Source: an uncultured Corynebacterium sp. (GTDB taxonomy: Bacteria; Actinomycetota; Actinomycetes; Mycobacteriales; Mycobacteriaceae). From it: a DNA stretch of 32,304 bases. Positions within the stretch are counted from its first letter, which is position 1. Each line of letters begins with the position of its first letter. The stretch lies in NCBI RefSeq assembly GCF_946998835.1, contig NZ_CAMQAZ010000029.1, positions 1 to 32,304 on the forward strand. Direction: 5' to 3'. Below are positions 13,263 through 21,494 of the stretch, piece after piece. The notes under the pieces were generated by a model, which saw nothing but the letters and a program-made list of their open reading frames with translations, ran no database searches and had not been told where the DNA came from. The translations under genes and the position numbers were made by a program.

Positions 13263-14354
13263 GTGACTTCTACTGAATCTTTTGATACCCCCGACAAAAC
13301 CACTCCCGACGAAACCACTCCCGTCACCGTCCTGTCCGGATTTCTGGGCGCCGGCAAGACCACCCTCCTGAACAGCCTCCTGGCTAACTCGCAAGGGCGC
13401 AAGATTGCGGTCATTGTCAACGACTTCTCGGAAGTCAACGTCGATGCCGCACTCATCGAGCAGGGAACCTATCTCGAACGCGGCGAAGACCGCTTTATCG
13501 AAATGTCCAACGGCTGCATCTGCTGCACGCTTCGAGATGACCTTGTTGACAACGTCGGCAAGCTCGCACGGAGCGGCAAATTCGAGCACATCGTCATCGA
13601 ATCCACCGGCATCTCCGAACCCATGCCTGTCGCCGCCACCTTCGAGTGGGAGTTTGATGACGGCCGTCGTCTCGCAGACATCGCCCCCATCGACACCATG
13701 GTCACGCTCGTCGATGCTTCGACATTCCTCGACAGCCTACGGCAGGGGCGCGCACTGCCTGACGACGAGCGTACCGTCGCTGACCTCCTTGTCGACCAAG
13801 TGGAATTCGCCGACCTCATCCTCATCACCAAATCCGACCTCGCCGGCGAAAACCTCACCGGCGGCACCGAGGAAACCATCCGCGCGATGAACCCCCGAGC
13901 ACGCATCCTCCGCGTGACCAATGGTGACATCGCCACCGCCGCCATTCTCGACGCATCGCTTTACGACGAAGACACGGCAGCCACTTTCCACGGCTACGCC
14001 GAGGAACTCGCGAACCCGCACACTCCGGAAACCGAAGAGTACGGTATTTCCTCCGTTTTCTTCCGCGGTAACCGCCCTTTCGATCGCGAGCGACTGATTA
14101 AGGCACTGCGTGGCACAAAGGGGCTCGTACGCCCCAAGGGACATTGTTGGATTTCCGACCGCCTAGAGGTCGCCCACGTGTGGAGCCAGGCAGGGCCAAA
14201 TCTGAAAATAACCCCTGCTGTCATGTGGGCACAGACAGATGTCCCGCCATCCAACGAAGTTGTACTCATCGGTGTGGAATTTGACCCAGAGGCCACGTTG
14301 CAAGCATTCGAGGATGCCATGCTCACCGACGAAGAAGTACAGGCACTGCTATAA
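13263..14354 (+). CDS. COG0523 GTPase, CobW/ZigA-type zinc metallochaperone
   Basis: The 363-residue G3E GTPase has Walker A SGFLGAGKTT (25-34), the metal-binding CxCC motif as CICC at 85-88, ESTGISEP as the switch region (113-120), a TKSD guanine-specificity motif at 189-192 in place of NKxD, and a CobW C-terminal domain from about 260. COG0523 proteins deliver metals to client enzymes. There is no long His-rich stretch, and no cobalamin genes are near. The start is GTG 13263 with no Shine-Dalgarno sequence and a leaderless promoter. The Zur-box-like operator says it is made under zinc starvation, as for the ZigA/YciC group. It lies between two CoA-transferases, which are not known zinc enzymes, so the client is unclear. 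Confidence 0.9.
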   Translation: MTSTESFDTPDKTTPDETTPVTVLSGFLGAGKTTLLNSLLANSQGRKIAVIVNDFSEVNVDAALIEQGTYLERGEDRFIEMSNGCICCTLRDDLVDNVGKLARSGKFEHIVIESTGISEPMPVAATFEWEFDDGRRLADIAPIDTMVTLVDASTFLDSLRQGRALPDDERTVADLLVDQVEFADLILITKSDLAGENLTGGTEETIRAMNPRARILRVTNGDIATAAILDASLYDEDTAATFHGYAEELANPHTPETEEYGISSVFFRGNRPFDRERLIKALRGTKGLVRPKGHCWISDRLEVAHVWSQAGPNLKITPAVMWAQTDVPPSNEVVLIGVEFDPEATLQAFEDAMLTDEEVQALL

Positions 14355-14442
14355 GTTGAAACCGCCACAATGCGCAGGAAGAAGCCCCATTAGCGACCAC
14401 CTGTAACCCTTGTAGTGTCATAAATCACTTCTCGACCTGCGA

Positions 14443-14475
14443 GTGTGGCAACACACTGTTAGCGCATGCTAGGTT
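14443..14475 (+). promoter_or_regulatory. Candidate promoter and operator of CoA-transferase copy 2
   Basis: TAGGTT (14470-14475) is a candidate -10, giving a leader of about 36 bases before the ATG at 14518 with AGGAG at 14508-14512. The perfect inverted repeat GTGTG-GCAA-CACAC (14443-14456) covers the -35 position, where only a weak TGGCAA is seen, and could be an operator. Confidence 0.35.
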
Positions 14476-14517
14476 AGGCGACAAAACTAAAGTCGACCAG
14501 TCAACTTAGGAGATGAC

Positions 14518-16020
14518 ATGTCTGATCGCATCGCACATGCCGGTTTGCGCGGCAAGGTTATGACCGCCGATGAGGCGGCACAGTTTATCAATCACGGTGA
14601 TGCCCTCGGCATCTCCGGCTTCACCGGCGCTGGCTACCCGAAGGCTCTGCCGACTGCGCTGGCAAATCGAGGCAAGGAACTCCACGCCAAGGGTGAAGAA
14701 TTCGCTGTCGACATCTACACCGGTGCTTCCACCGCCCCAGACTGTGACGGTGTGATGGCAGAGGCCGACATCATCCGCTACCGCATGCCGTACCAGGGCG
14801 ACCCGGCACTGCGTAAGTCCATTAACGCAGGCAAGGCAAAGTACCAGGACATCCACCTCTCCCACTCCGCGCTGTACATCGAGCAGGGCTTCCTGCCGAT
14901 TGACGCTGCCATCGTGGAGGTCACGCGTATCACGGAAGAGGGACACCTGATTCCGTCGTCAAGCGTTGGTAACAACGTCGAGTGGATGGACAACGCCGAC
15001 AAGATCATACTCGAGGTCAACTCGTGGCAGTCCGAGGAACTCGAGGGCATGCACGACATCTACCGCATCCAGCACCTGCCTAACCGCACGCCGGTGCCGA
15101 TTAATGCTCCGGGTGACCGTGTCGGTACGCCGTACATCGACATCAACCTGGACAAGGTTGTCGCAGTTGTCGAGACCAACGCTCCGGACCGCAACTCCCC
15201 GTTCAAGCCGTTGGATGATACTTCCAAGGCAATTGCCGGTCACTTCCTGGACTTCCTCGAGGGTGAGGTTCGCGCCGGCCGCCTGGCCTACGACCAGTAC
15301 ATTATGCAGTCGGGTGTCGGTAACGTGCCGAATGCCGTGATGGCTGGCCTGCTGGACTCCAAGTTTGAGAACATCAAGGCCTACACCGAGGTTATTCAGG
15401 ACGGCATGATTGACCTGATTGACGCCGGCAAGATGACTGTCGCATCGGCTACCTCCTTCTCGCTGTCTCCGGAAGCAGCCGAGCGCATGAACAACGAGGC
15501 TGCTCGTTACCGCAAGAACATCATCCTGCGCCCGCAGCAGATCTCCAACCACCCGGAGGTTGTCCGCCGCGTTGGTCTGATTGCCACCAACGGCATGATC
15601 GAGGCCGATATCTACGGCAACGTCAACTCCACCCACATCAACGGCACCCGCATGATGAACGGCATCGGCGGTTCGGGCGACTTCACCCGTAACGCCTTCG
15701 TTTCCTCGTTCATCTCGCCGTCGCTGGCGAAGGACGGTGCGATCTCGACCATCGTGCCGTTCGCATCGCACATTGACCACACTGAGCACGACGCCATGGT
15801 CATCATCACTGAGCGTGGCTTCGCTGACCTGCGTGGCCTGGCACCGCGCGATCGCGTCGCCAAGATGATCTCCGTTGCGCACCCGGAGTACCAGCCGCTG
15901 CTGGAGGAATACTACGAGCGCGCACTGAAGACCTCCCCGGCAATGTCGACCCCGCACGACCTGCGCACTGCCTTCGACTTCCACGTCAACATGATCGAGA
16001 AGGGCTCTATGAAGGGCTAG
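14518..16020 (+). CDS. Acetyl-CoA hydrolase/transferase family CoA-transferase (copy 2)
   Basis: This 500-residue paralogue of the gene at 11459-12973 shares the first ten residues (MSDRIAHAGL), the catalytic segment TEVIQDG (E291 here) and the loops NGMIEADIYGNVNSTH and GIGGSGDFTRNA. By eye about two thirds of positions are identical, with indels only of single residues. It differs in the substrate-facing stretch around 115-135 (SALYIEQGFLPIDAA against SGPMTEQGFFGPVNVA), which may alter acid preference. AGGAG 5 bases before the ATG is a strong ribosome-binding site. A terminator follows the stop. Expected reaction: reversible CoA transfer between acetyl/propionyl/succinyl-CoA and free acids. 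Confidence 0.92.
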   Translation: MSDRIAHAGLRGKVMTADEAAQFINHGDALGISGFTGAGYPKALPTALANRGKELHAKGEEFAVDIYTGASTAPDCDGVMAEADIIRYRMPYQGDPALRKSINAGKAKYQDIHLSHSALYIEQGFLPIDAAIVEVTRITEEGHLIPSSSVGNNVEWMDNADKIILEVNSWQSEELEGMHDIYRIQHLPNRTPVPINAPGDRVGTPYIDINLDKVVAVVETNAPDRNSPFKPLDDTSKAIAGHFLDFLEGEVRAGRLAYDQYIMQSGVGNVPNAVMAGLLDSKFENIKAYTEVIQDGMIDLIDAGKMTVASATSFSLSPEAAERMNNEAARYRKNIILRPQQISNHPEVVRRVGLIATNGMIEADIYGNVNSTHINGTRMMNGIGGSGDFTRNAFVSSFISPSLAKDGAISTIVPFASHIDHTEHDAMVIITERGFADLRGLAPRDRVAKMISVAHPEYQPLLEEYYERALKTSPAMSTPHDLRTAFDFHVNMIEKGSMKG

Positions 16021-16063
16021 TAAAACTAGCTGAAAACGCGGCTGAAAAGATTAGCCGGCAAGC

Positions 16064-16094
16064 AAAAATCCCCTCCAGGCGGAGGGGATTTTTT
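16064..16094. terminator. Bidirectional rho-independent terminator
   Basis: AAAATCCCCTCC (16065-16076), loop AGGC, then GGAGGGGATTTT (16081-16092) form a perfect 12-bp stem, with T-runs on both strands. It ends CoA-transferase copy 2 on the plus strand and the convergent serA on the minus strand. Confidence 0.92.
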
Positions 16095-16113
16095 CATGTG
16101 TTAGAGACTGACA

Positions 16114-17709
16114 CTAGTCCAGCTCAAGCTGCAGAGCGTGGGTCGCAGAAATCTCGTCGGCAATCTTCTCGACGAGCTCCTCCGGAACCTCCTTGGAAAC
16201 GCGCAGCACCAGGATGGCGGTCTTGTCGGCTTCCTGTGGGGACAGAGCAGCGGCCTCAATGTTGATGCCGGACTCACCCAGGGTGGTGGCAACGCGGCCG
16301 AGAGCACCCGGAACGTCCTTGTACAGCAGGAACAGGTTGCGGCCCTGAGCACGCATGTCGATGCCACGGCCATTGATGCGGACAATCTTCTCGACGCGGT
16401 TCAGGCCGGTGAGGGCACCGACAACGGTGGCAGTGGAGCCGTCGGCACCGATAACCTTGACCTCCAGGACGGAGCGGTGAGAGACGGACTCCGGCTCGGT
16501 CTCGACAGTGAAGGTCACGCCACGCTCTTCAGCGATTCGCGGGGCGTTGACGAAGGTAACCGGTTCCTCCACCATGAGGGAGAACAGGCCACGGATTGCG
16601 GCCATACCCAGGACGTTTACGTCCTCGGTGTGCAGCTCACCGCGAGCGGTGACCTCAACAGCAGCCGGAGCGCCCTCCAGCAGACCACCTGCAACCAAGC
16701 CCAGCTCACGAGCCAGCTCGAGCCACAGGGCAACCTCTTCACCGACAGCGCCACCGGAAACATTGACGGCATCCGGAACGAACTCGCCGGCAAGTGCCAG
16801 CAGAACTGATTCGGCAACGTCAGTACCAGCGCGGTCCTGAGCCTCAACCGTGGAGGCACCCAGGTGCGGCGCACAGACGGTCTCCGGCAGGCCGAACAGC
16901 GGGGAATCCGTGCACGGCTCGGTCGCGTACACGTCGAAACCAGCACCACGGATGTTGCCAGCCTTAATCGCGTCGGCAAGCGCCTGCTCATCGACGAGAC
17001 CGCCGCGGGCGGCGTTGATGATGATCTGGCCCTTCTTTGCCTTGCCCAGGAGCTCAGCATCGAACATGCCAGCGGTTTCCTTGGTCTTCGGCAGGTGGAT
17101 GGTCACGAAATCAGCGCGAGCCATCAGGTCTTCCAGCTCGACCAACTCAACGCCGAGCTGAGCGGCACGAGCCGGGTTAGCGTACGGATCGTACGCAATG
17201 ATGTTGGTCTCGAAAGCAGCAAGACGCTGCGCAAACAGCTGGCCGATGTGGCCGAAACCGACGATACCGACGGTCTTGCCGAAGATTTCGACGCCCTTGA
17301 AGGAAGAGCGCTTCCACTCCCCCTCGCGCAGCGAAGCATCCGCCGCCGGCAGCTGGCGAGCGGTGGCCAACAGCAGCGCAATTGCGTGCTCACACGCGGA
17401 GTGAATATTGGAGGTCGGAGCGTTGACAACCATGACACCGCGCTTGGTAGCGGTATCAATGTCGACGTTATCCAGGCCAACGCCGGCACGGCCGACGATC
17501 TTCAGATTCGGAGCAGCCTCGAGGACTTCCTGGTCCACGGTGGTAGCGGAGCGGACGAGCAATGCGTCTGCGTCACCAACCGCAGCCAGGAGCTCAGCGC
17601 GGTTCGGGCCATCTACCCAACGGACCTCAACGGAATCCCCCAATGCGTCCACGGTGGACTGTGCCAGCTTATCGGCGATGAGGACAACGGGGCGAGCGTT
17701 CTGGCTCAC
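16114..17709 (-). CDS. serA: D-3-phosphoglycerate dehydrogenase, long ACT-domain form
   Basis: The 531-residue enzyme catalyses the first step of serine synthesis, oxidising 3-phosphoglycerate with NAD. The substrate and NAD domains carry RAGVGLDNVD, the Rossmann motif GIVGFGHIGQ (about 150), INAARGGLVDE with the catalytic Arg, and APHLGAST with the catalytic His. An intervening ASB domain precedes a C-terminal ACT domain (about 455-531; NLFLLYKDVPGALGRV) that should bind serine for feedback inhibition. AGGAG (17720-17716) lies 6 bases before GTG 17709 and directly abuts the in-frame ATG at 17715, so GTG is the better start, giving MSQNARPVVLIADKLAQ, as in C. glutamicum. TATGAT (17805-17800) is a possible -10. 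Confidence 0.96.
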   Translation of the reverse strand: MSQNARPVVLIADKLAQSTVDALGDSVEVRWVDGPNRAELLAAVGDADALLVRSATTVDQEVLEAAPNLKIVGRAGVGLDNVDIDTATKRGVMVVNAPTSNIHSACEHAIALLLATARQLPAADASLREGEWKRSSFKGVEIFGKTVGIVGFGHIGQLFAQRLAAFETNIIAYDPYANPARAAQLGVELVELEDLMARADFVTIHLPKTKETAGMFDAELLGKAKKGQIIINAARGGLVDEQALADAIKAGNIRGAGFDVYATEPCTDSPLFGLPETVCAPHLGASTVEAQDRAGTDVAESVLLALAGEFVPDAVNVSGGAVGEEVALWLELARELGLVAGGLLEGAPAAVEVTARGELHTEDVNVLGMAAIRGLFSLMVEEPVTFVNAPRIAEERGVTFTVETEPESVSHRSVLEVKVIGADGSTATVVGALTGLNRVEKIVRINGRGIDMRAQGRNLFLLYKDVPGALGRVATTLGESGINIEAAALSPQEADKTAILVLRVSKEVPEELVEKIADEISATHALQLELD

Positions 17710-17835
17710 AAGCATCTCCTGGTTTGTCTCGAAATATTTATGCAGTATGTGCGGTGTCACTTAAGAAAACTACTAAAGCGTGCACGCGCATTACGTCTCA
17801 TCATAAACTCTGGGGGTGAGCCCCGGGGGGACTTA

Positions 17836-17892
17836 CCTAAACAAAACGGCGCTTACTACCCTTTGTTTAGGGAGTAAGCGCCGTTGCCCCCG
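17836..17892 (-). terminator. Interlocked inverted repeats; terminator of the lipoprotein gene
   Basis: AGTAAGCGCCGTT (17873-17885) and AACGGCGCTTACT (17845-17857) form a perfect 13-bp stem. On the minus strand it is followed by TTTTGTTTAGG, a terminator-like U-tract. The loop holds TTTGTTTAGG (17862-17871), a perfect complement of CCTAAACAAA (17836-17845), so loop and U-tract can also pair. Outside these, CCCCCG (17887-17892) can pair with CGGGGG (17824-17829). It lies between the lipoprotein stop and serA. Confidence 0.7.
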
Positions 17893-17915
17893 ACAGTCGA
17901 GTCGGTAACCGAAAT

Positions 17916-17942
17916 TAACGCGAATCGAAACGTTTCGCGTTA
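17916..17942. repeat. Inverted repeat TAACGCGAA / TTCGCGTTA
   Basis: A 9-bp perfect inverted repeat with a 9-base centre lies 26 bases beyond the lipoprotein stop; the 12-base palindrome CGAAACGTTTCG is nested inside it, so two hairpins compete. It may be a first terminator or an mRNA 3'-end stabiliser. A third small hairpin, CCGAC/GTCGG, lies at 17891-17905. Confidence 0.6.
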
Positions 17943-17968
17943 AATCTTCATTCTTGCTGGTACATAAC

Positions 17969-19693
17969 CTACTGGTAAGTAACCAACCATGGCCGCGGTT
18001 CGATGTTCATGGTCTCCTCAGGAGTGAACATCGGCTGATCCTCATCGATGAAGTTCTTCCAGGCCTCGAAAATCTCTGGCTGCAAATCCTGCAGCATGAC
18101 ATTCCAGGTTTCGAATTTCTCCTGAGGAGTGCCATGTCCGTCGGCATGCAACACAAACGCGAGCTCCGGGTGCGACAGATCCAGCGTCTCGCGGTCACGA
18201 ATCATCTGCAGCTGGAACTGGTGCAGCATCAACATCTTCTGCGGCAGGTTGTTGTTGCGCGTCAACTCCGCCAACCAGTCAGCAACACGGTTGACCTCCT
18301 CAGCCTTAACGTGACCTACCTCGGTTGCAGGAACCTGACCAGGCTCCATCTTCCACTCCGGGTCCAGCGCCAGACCGACGTTCGGCATCTTCAACAGCTC
18401 TTCGTAGAACTTGGCCTGATCCAGGAAATCGGCGCTACCCGGCTGCAAGTCAATGATTACGTAGCCGCCGGCCTTAGTCATGGCCTCAACGTACGGCTTC
18501 AGAGACTCAACCGGAGCCGGCTCGGAGTAGTCCCCACGCGGGCCTGGGTCCGCCTGTGCTACCGAAGCGATAATCTCAAATGCTGGCAGAACCGGGTCAT
18601 CTGCGAACTGCTCATACTGCTTGACGTAATCCTTCGCGCGGGCGACAGCGCCCTCTGGGTCATCTTCGCCCATGACACCTAGCGGGGCGACACCTGGGTG
18701 ACCATAGGTTGCAATCAAATGACGACCCGGGAACAGCAGCGTGCCCCCACCCGGGAGTTCCTTGACCTTGTCATCCTTGGCCAATTCGATGGACTGATCA
18801 AACTTATCCTTATCGCCGAAAACTTTGCCCAGAGCGATGAGGGATTCACCGTCGCGAGCAGCGGCAATCGACTCGGAAGTAGCGCGTGCGTCTCCAACCG
18901 GCAACCAGCTGACCTTTAGACCGGCAGCGCGAGCGGTGGCAATGGAAGCCAGACCGGTGCCCGGTGCGACCAACGCGAGCTTATCCTTTACTTCCTTGGG
19001 AGATTCCTTCGGCAGCGTTACAGTTTCCTGCCCCTTATCATCCTGGCCGTCGCTAGCACGATCCTGTGCGTCTGGGTTGGTCTGTCCCTCCTTCGCCACC
19101 TTATCCTCGACTACAGAAGGCTTCTCGGGATCCATCTCAACCACGGCGCGGGTCGGCTTCGACTCCGGCTCCTCGAGTACTTCAAACTCAGTCCCGACGA
19201 GCTCCTTGAGCCCCTCGGTCGTACCCGGATCTGCAATTACCTGACGGCCTTCTCCCCCAGTCAGGTCAACTGCGCCCACCGTGAGGACAGTCTTAGCTCC
19301 CAGACGGTCAATTTCCTTTTCCACATCAGCGATATTGGCACCAGTATCGCGGCCACGAGCATCCTTTTTCGGGCTCTTAGCGGTGCTGTCATCTTCCGCA
19401 TCCTGAGCAGAACCGACGACCAGCATCGGTAGTCCAGCGGCAATCGCGATACCTGCTGCTCGACGCTGCTCAGCCGAGCCGGCAGAAGAAACGACAACAG
19501 CTTCCGAACTGTCAATCAGGCTTTCCGACGCTGCGATGTCGTCGCTAAGCACGGTCGACTCGGCATCGACCTTCTTCGCTGAGACAGCGTCGTCGGAACT
19601 GCCACACGCGACCAGGACGCTCGATCCCAACGCCAAGCTGGCCGTCAGGGCAACCGTTGCCGTCACGCGCCGCGCCATTGCGGATACTCGCAC
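17969..19693 (-). CDS. Large exported lipoprotein with CWB2-like N-terminal half
   Basis: A 574-residue protein of unknown function. The N-terminus is a lipoprotein signal peptide: basic RVSAMARR, a hydrophobic stretch and lipobox LVAC with Cys30. Residues about 45-280 look like degenerate cell-wall-binding repeat 2 units (EAVVVSSAGSAEQRRAAGIA, GLPMLVVG, RLGAKTVLTVGAVDLTG, then LVAPGTGLASIATARAAGL), with an acidic Asp/Glu/Lys linker near 185-230. The C-terminal half (330-574; LLFPGRHLIATYGHPG, DLQPGSADFL, FVLHADGHG) looks like a globular, possibly TIM-barrel domain with no recognised catalytic motif. GGAGG 5 bases before GTG 19693 decides the start; a TTG at 19723 is the alternative. It lies between ilvC and serA and is monocistronic by its flanking terminators. 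Confidence 0.8.
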   Translation of the reverse strand: MRVSAMARRVTATVALTASLALGSSVLVACGSSDDAVSAKKVDAESTVLSDDIAASESLIDSSEAVVVSSAGSAEQRRAAGIAIAAGLPMLVVGSAQDAEDDSTAKSPKKDARGRDTGANIADVEKEIDRLGAKTVLTVGAVDLTGGEGRQVIADPGTTEGLKELVGTEFEVLEEPESKPTRAVVEMDPEKPSVVEDKVAKEGQTNPDAQDRASDGQDDKGQETVTLPKESPKEVKDKLALVAPGTGLASIATARAAGLKVSWLPVGDARATSESIAAARDGESLIALGKVFGDKDKFDQSIELAKDDKVKELPGGGTLLFPGRHLIATYGHPGVAPLGVMGEDDPEGAVARAKDYVKQYEQFADDPVLPAFEIIASVAQADPGPRGDYSEPAPVESLKPYVEAMTKAGGYVIIDLQPGSADFLDQAKFYEELLKMPNVGLALDPEWKMEPGQVPATEVGHVKAEEVNRVADWLAELTRNNNLPQKMLMLHQFQLQMIRDRETLDLSHPELAFVLHADGHGTPQEKFETWNVMLQDLQPEIFEAWKNFIDEDQPMFTPEETMNIEPRPWLVTYQ

Positions 19694-19802
19694 ATTTACC
19701 TCCGTGAAATAATTTGATTTCAACGATTAGACTATCGAACGTTGACGATGAGGAAACCTTTAACCCAGAAATTCGACCGGAGTTCGGTAGATAGGGAGCA
19801 CG

Positions 19803-19846
19803 AAAAAGGGCCTCATCACAGCGGTGAAGCTCAGTGATGAAGCCCT
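19803..19846 (-). terminator. Rho-independent terminator of the ilvBNC operon
   Basis: On the minus strand AGGGCT-TCATCAC (19846-19834) pairs with GTGATGA-G-GCCCT (19819-19807) around a 14-base loop, followed by five T residues. It sits 40 bases after the ilvC stop. A CGCTTAAGCG palindrome lies between the stop and the stem. Confidence 0.9.
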
Positions 19847-19885
19847 ATGTTCGCTTAAGCGACTTATTCGCTTGCGGAAACCGAC

Positions 19886-20902
19886 TTAGGCAGTCTCAGC
19901 GCGAGCATCGACCTTGACCCAGCTCATCAGGTCGCGCAGCTTGGAACCAACCTCTTCAATCTGGTGGTTGTTGTAGGATGCGCGCAGCTCCTCGAGCTCC
20001 TTGTTGCCACCCTCGACGTTGGCAATCAGGCGCTTGGTGAAGGTGCCGTCCTGAATGTCGGACAGAATCTCGCGCATGTGCTGCTTGGTATCAGCGGTGA
20101 TGACGCGCGGGCCGGAAAGGTAGCCACCGAACTCAGCGGTGTCGGAGACCGAGTAGTTCATGTTGGCGATGCCGCCCTCGAACATCAGGTCAACAATCAG
20201 CTTCAACTCGTGCAGGCACTCGAAGTAAGCCATCTCCGGCTCGTAGCCAGCCTCAACCAGAACCTCGAAACCGACCTTGACCAGTTCCTCAGTGCCGCCA
20301 CAGAGAACAGCCTGTTCACCGAAGAGGTCGGTGACGGTCTCAGCCTCGAAGGTGGTCGGGATAACGCCAGCGCGAGCTCCACCGATGGCGGCAGCGTAAG
20401 ACAGAGCCAGTGCCTTGCCCTCACCCTTCGGGTCCTGGTCAACGGCAATCAGGCACGGAACGCCCTTGCCGTCGACAAACTGACGACGAACCAGGTGACC
20501 CGGGCCCTTCGGCGCAACCATACCGACGGTGATGTTGTCAGCCGGCTTAATCAGGTCAAAGTGGATATTCAGGCCGTGGCCGAAGAACAGTGCGTCGCCG
20601 TCCTTTAGGTTCGGCTCGATGTCCTCGGCGTAAACCTTTGCCTGAGTGGTATCCGGAACCAGCACCATGATGACGTCTGCCCATGCAGCGGCATCTGCGT
20701 TGGACTTAACCTCGAAGCCAGCTTCCTTGGCCTTCACAGCCGACTTGGAGCCTTCGCGCAAACCGATAACAACCTCGACACCGGACTCACGCAGGTTCTG
20801 AGCGTGAGCGTGGCCCTGGGAACCGTAGCCCAGGATGGCGACCTTACGGCCCTGGATGATGGACAGATCAGCATCGTCGTCGTACAGCAGTTCAATAGCC
20901 AT
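19886..20902 (-). CDS. ilvC: Ketol-acid reductoisomerase (NADP+), class I
   Basis: The 338-residue enzyme isomerises and reduces acetolactate or acetohydroxybutyrate in valine/isoleucine synthesis, using Mg and NADPH. The N-terminal Rossmann motif is GYGSQGHAHAQNLRESG, followed by VIGLREGSKS, in which the Arg and Ser after the second strand are the usual NADPH phosphate contacts. MVAPKGPGHLVR leads into the knotted domain, with metal ligands in DLFGEQAVLCGG and ECLHELKLIVDL. Length is typical of the short class I form. AAAGAGG lies 9 bases before the ATG. It is the last gene of the ilvB-ilvN-ilvC unit, 53 bases after ilvN, and a strong terminator follows. Confidence 0.97.
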   Translation of the reverse strand: MAIELLYDDDADLSIIQGRKVAILGYGSQGHAHAQNLRESGVEVVIGLREGSKSAVKAKEAGFEVKSNADAAAWADVIMVLVPDTTQAKVYAEDIEPNLKDGDALFFGHGLNIHFDLIKPADNITVGMVAPKGPGHLVRRQFVDGKGVPCLIAVDQDPKGEGKALALSYAAAIGGARAGVIPTTFEAETVTDLFGEQAVLCGGTEELVKVGFEVLVEAGYEPEMAYFECLHELKLIVDLMFEGGIANMNYSVSDTAEFGGYLSGPRVITADTKQHMREILSDIQDGTFTKRLIANVEGGNKELEELRASYNNHQIEEVGSKLRDLMSWVKVDARAETA

Positions 20903-20955
20903 AAAAATTAGCCTCTTTTCGAATCGGATTCGTTAAAAATCTTAGCGTTTAGTTG

Positions 20956-21459
20956 TTAGCGGGTCTGGAGCATCGGCTTCGGTCCGCGCGCCATTGCGAC
21001 GGTACCGGACTGAATGAGCTCGCGGATACCAAATGGCTCGAGGACCTCCAGCAGTGCTATTAGCTTCGAGCGCTCACCCGTTGCCTCAATGATGACAGAG
21101 TCCTGGGAGACATCCACCACGCGGGCGCGGAAGAGATTGGCGGCATCGACGACCTGCGGACGATTGGTGTTGTCGCAGGAAACCTTCACCATCAGCAGTC
21201 CGCGCGACACCATGGTCTCTGGGGGTTGGCGGACAACCTTCAGCACGGGCACCAACTTGTTGAGTTGCTTGGTGATCTGTTCGATCGGCAGCGTTTCAGT
21301 CTCAACCACAACGGTAATGCGGTTGACTCCCTCGGTCTCAGTTTCACCCGAGGTAATCGACTGGATGCTGAAACCTCGACGGGTGAACATGCCCGCAATG
21401 CGGACCAGAATACCCGGCTCATCGAGGGTCAACACGGATAGAGTGTGCAGTTCAGCCAT
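20956..21459 (-). CDS. ilvN: Acetolactate synthase regulatory (small) subunit
   Basis: The 167-residue subunit activates IlvB and confers feedback inhibition by branched-chain amino acids. An N-terminal ACT domain occupies about 5-80 (LSVLTLDEPGILVRIAGMF, with the Gly and Asp/Glu positions that bind valine), and a second ACT-like domain follows from about 85 (RGLLMVKVSC, ATGERSKLIALLEVLEPFGI). Length is usual. It starts 35 bases after the ilvB stop, with AGGAAG upstream at a rather long spacing. Confidence 0.96.
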   Translation of the reverse strand: MAELHTLSVLTLDEPGILVRIAGMFTRRGFSIQSITSGETETEGVNRITVVVETETLPIEQITKQLNKLVPVLKVVRQPPETMVSRGLLMVKVSCDNTNRPQVVDAANLFRARVVDVSQDSVIIEATGERSKLIALLEVLEPFGIRELIQSGTVAMARGPKPMLQTR

Positions 21460-21494
21460 TTTTGGGACTCACTTCCTGTTGCTTCGGATCCCGA

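Noticed and set aside
17916..17942. Possible GlxR or other cyclic-AMP-type operator
   Set aside because: The repeat TAACGCGAA/TTCGCGTTA does not fit TGTGA-N6-TCACA, and it lies downstream of a stop codon, so an RNA hairpin is the simpler reading.
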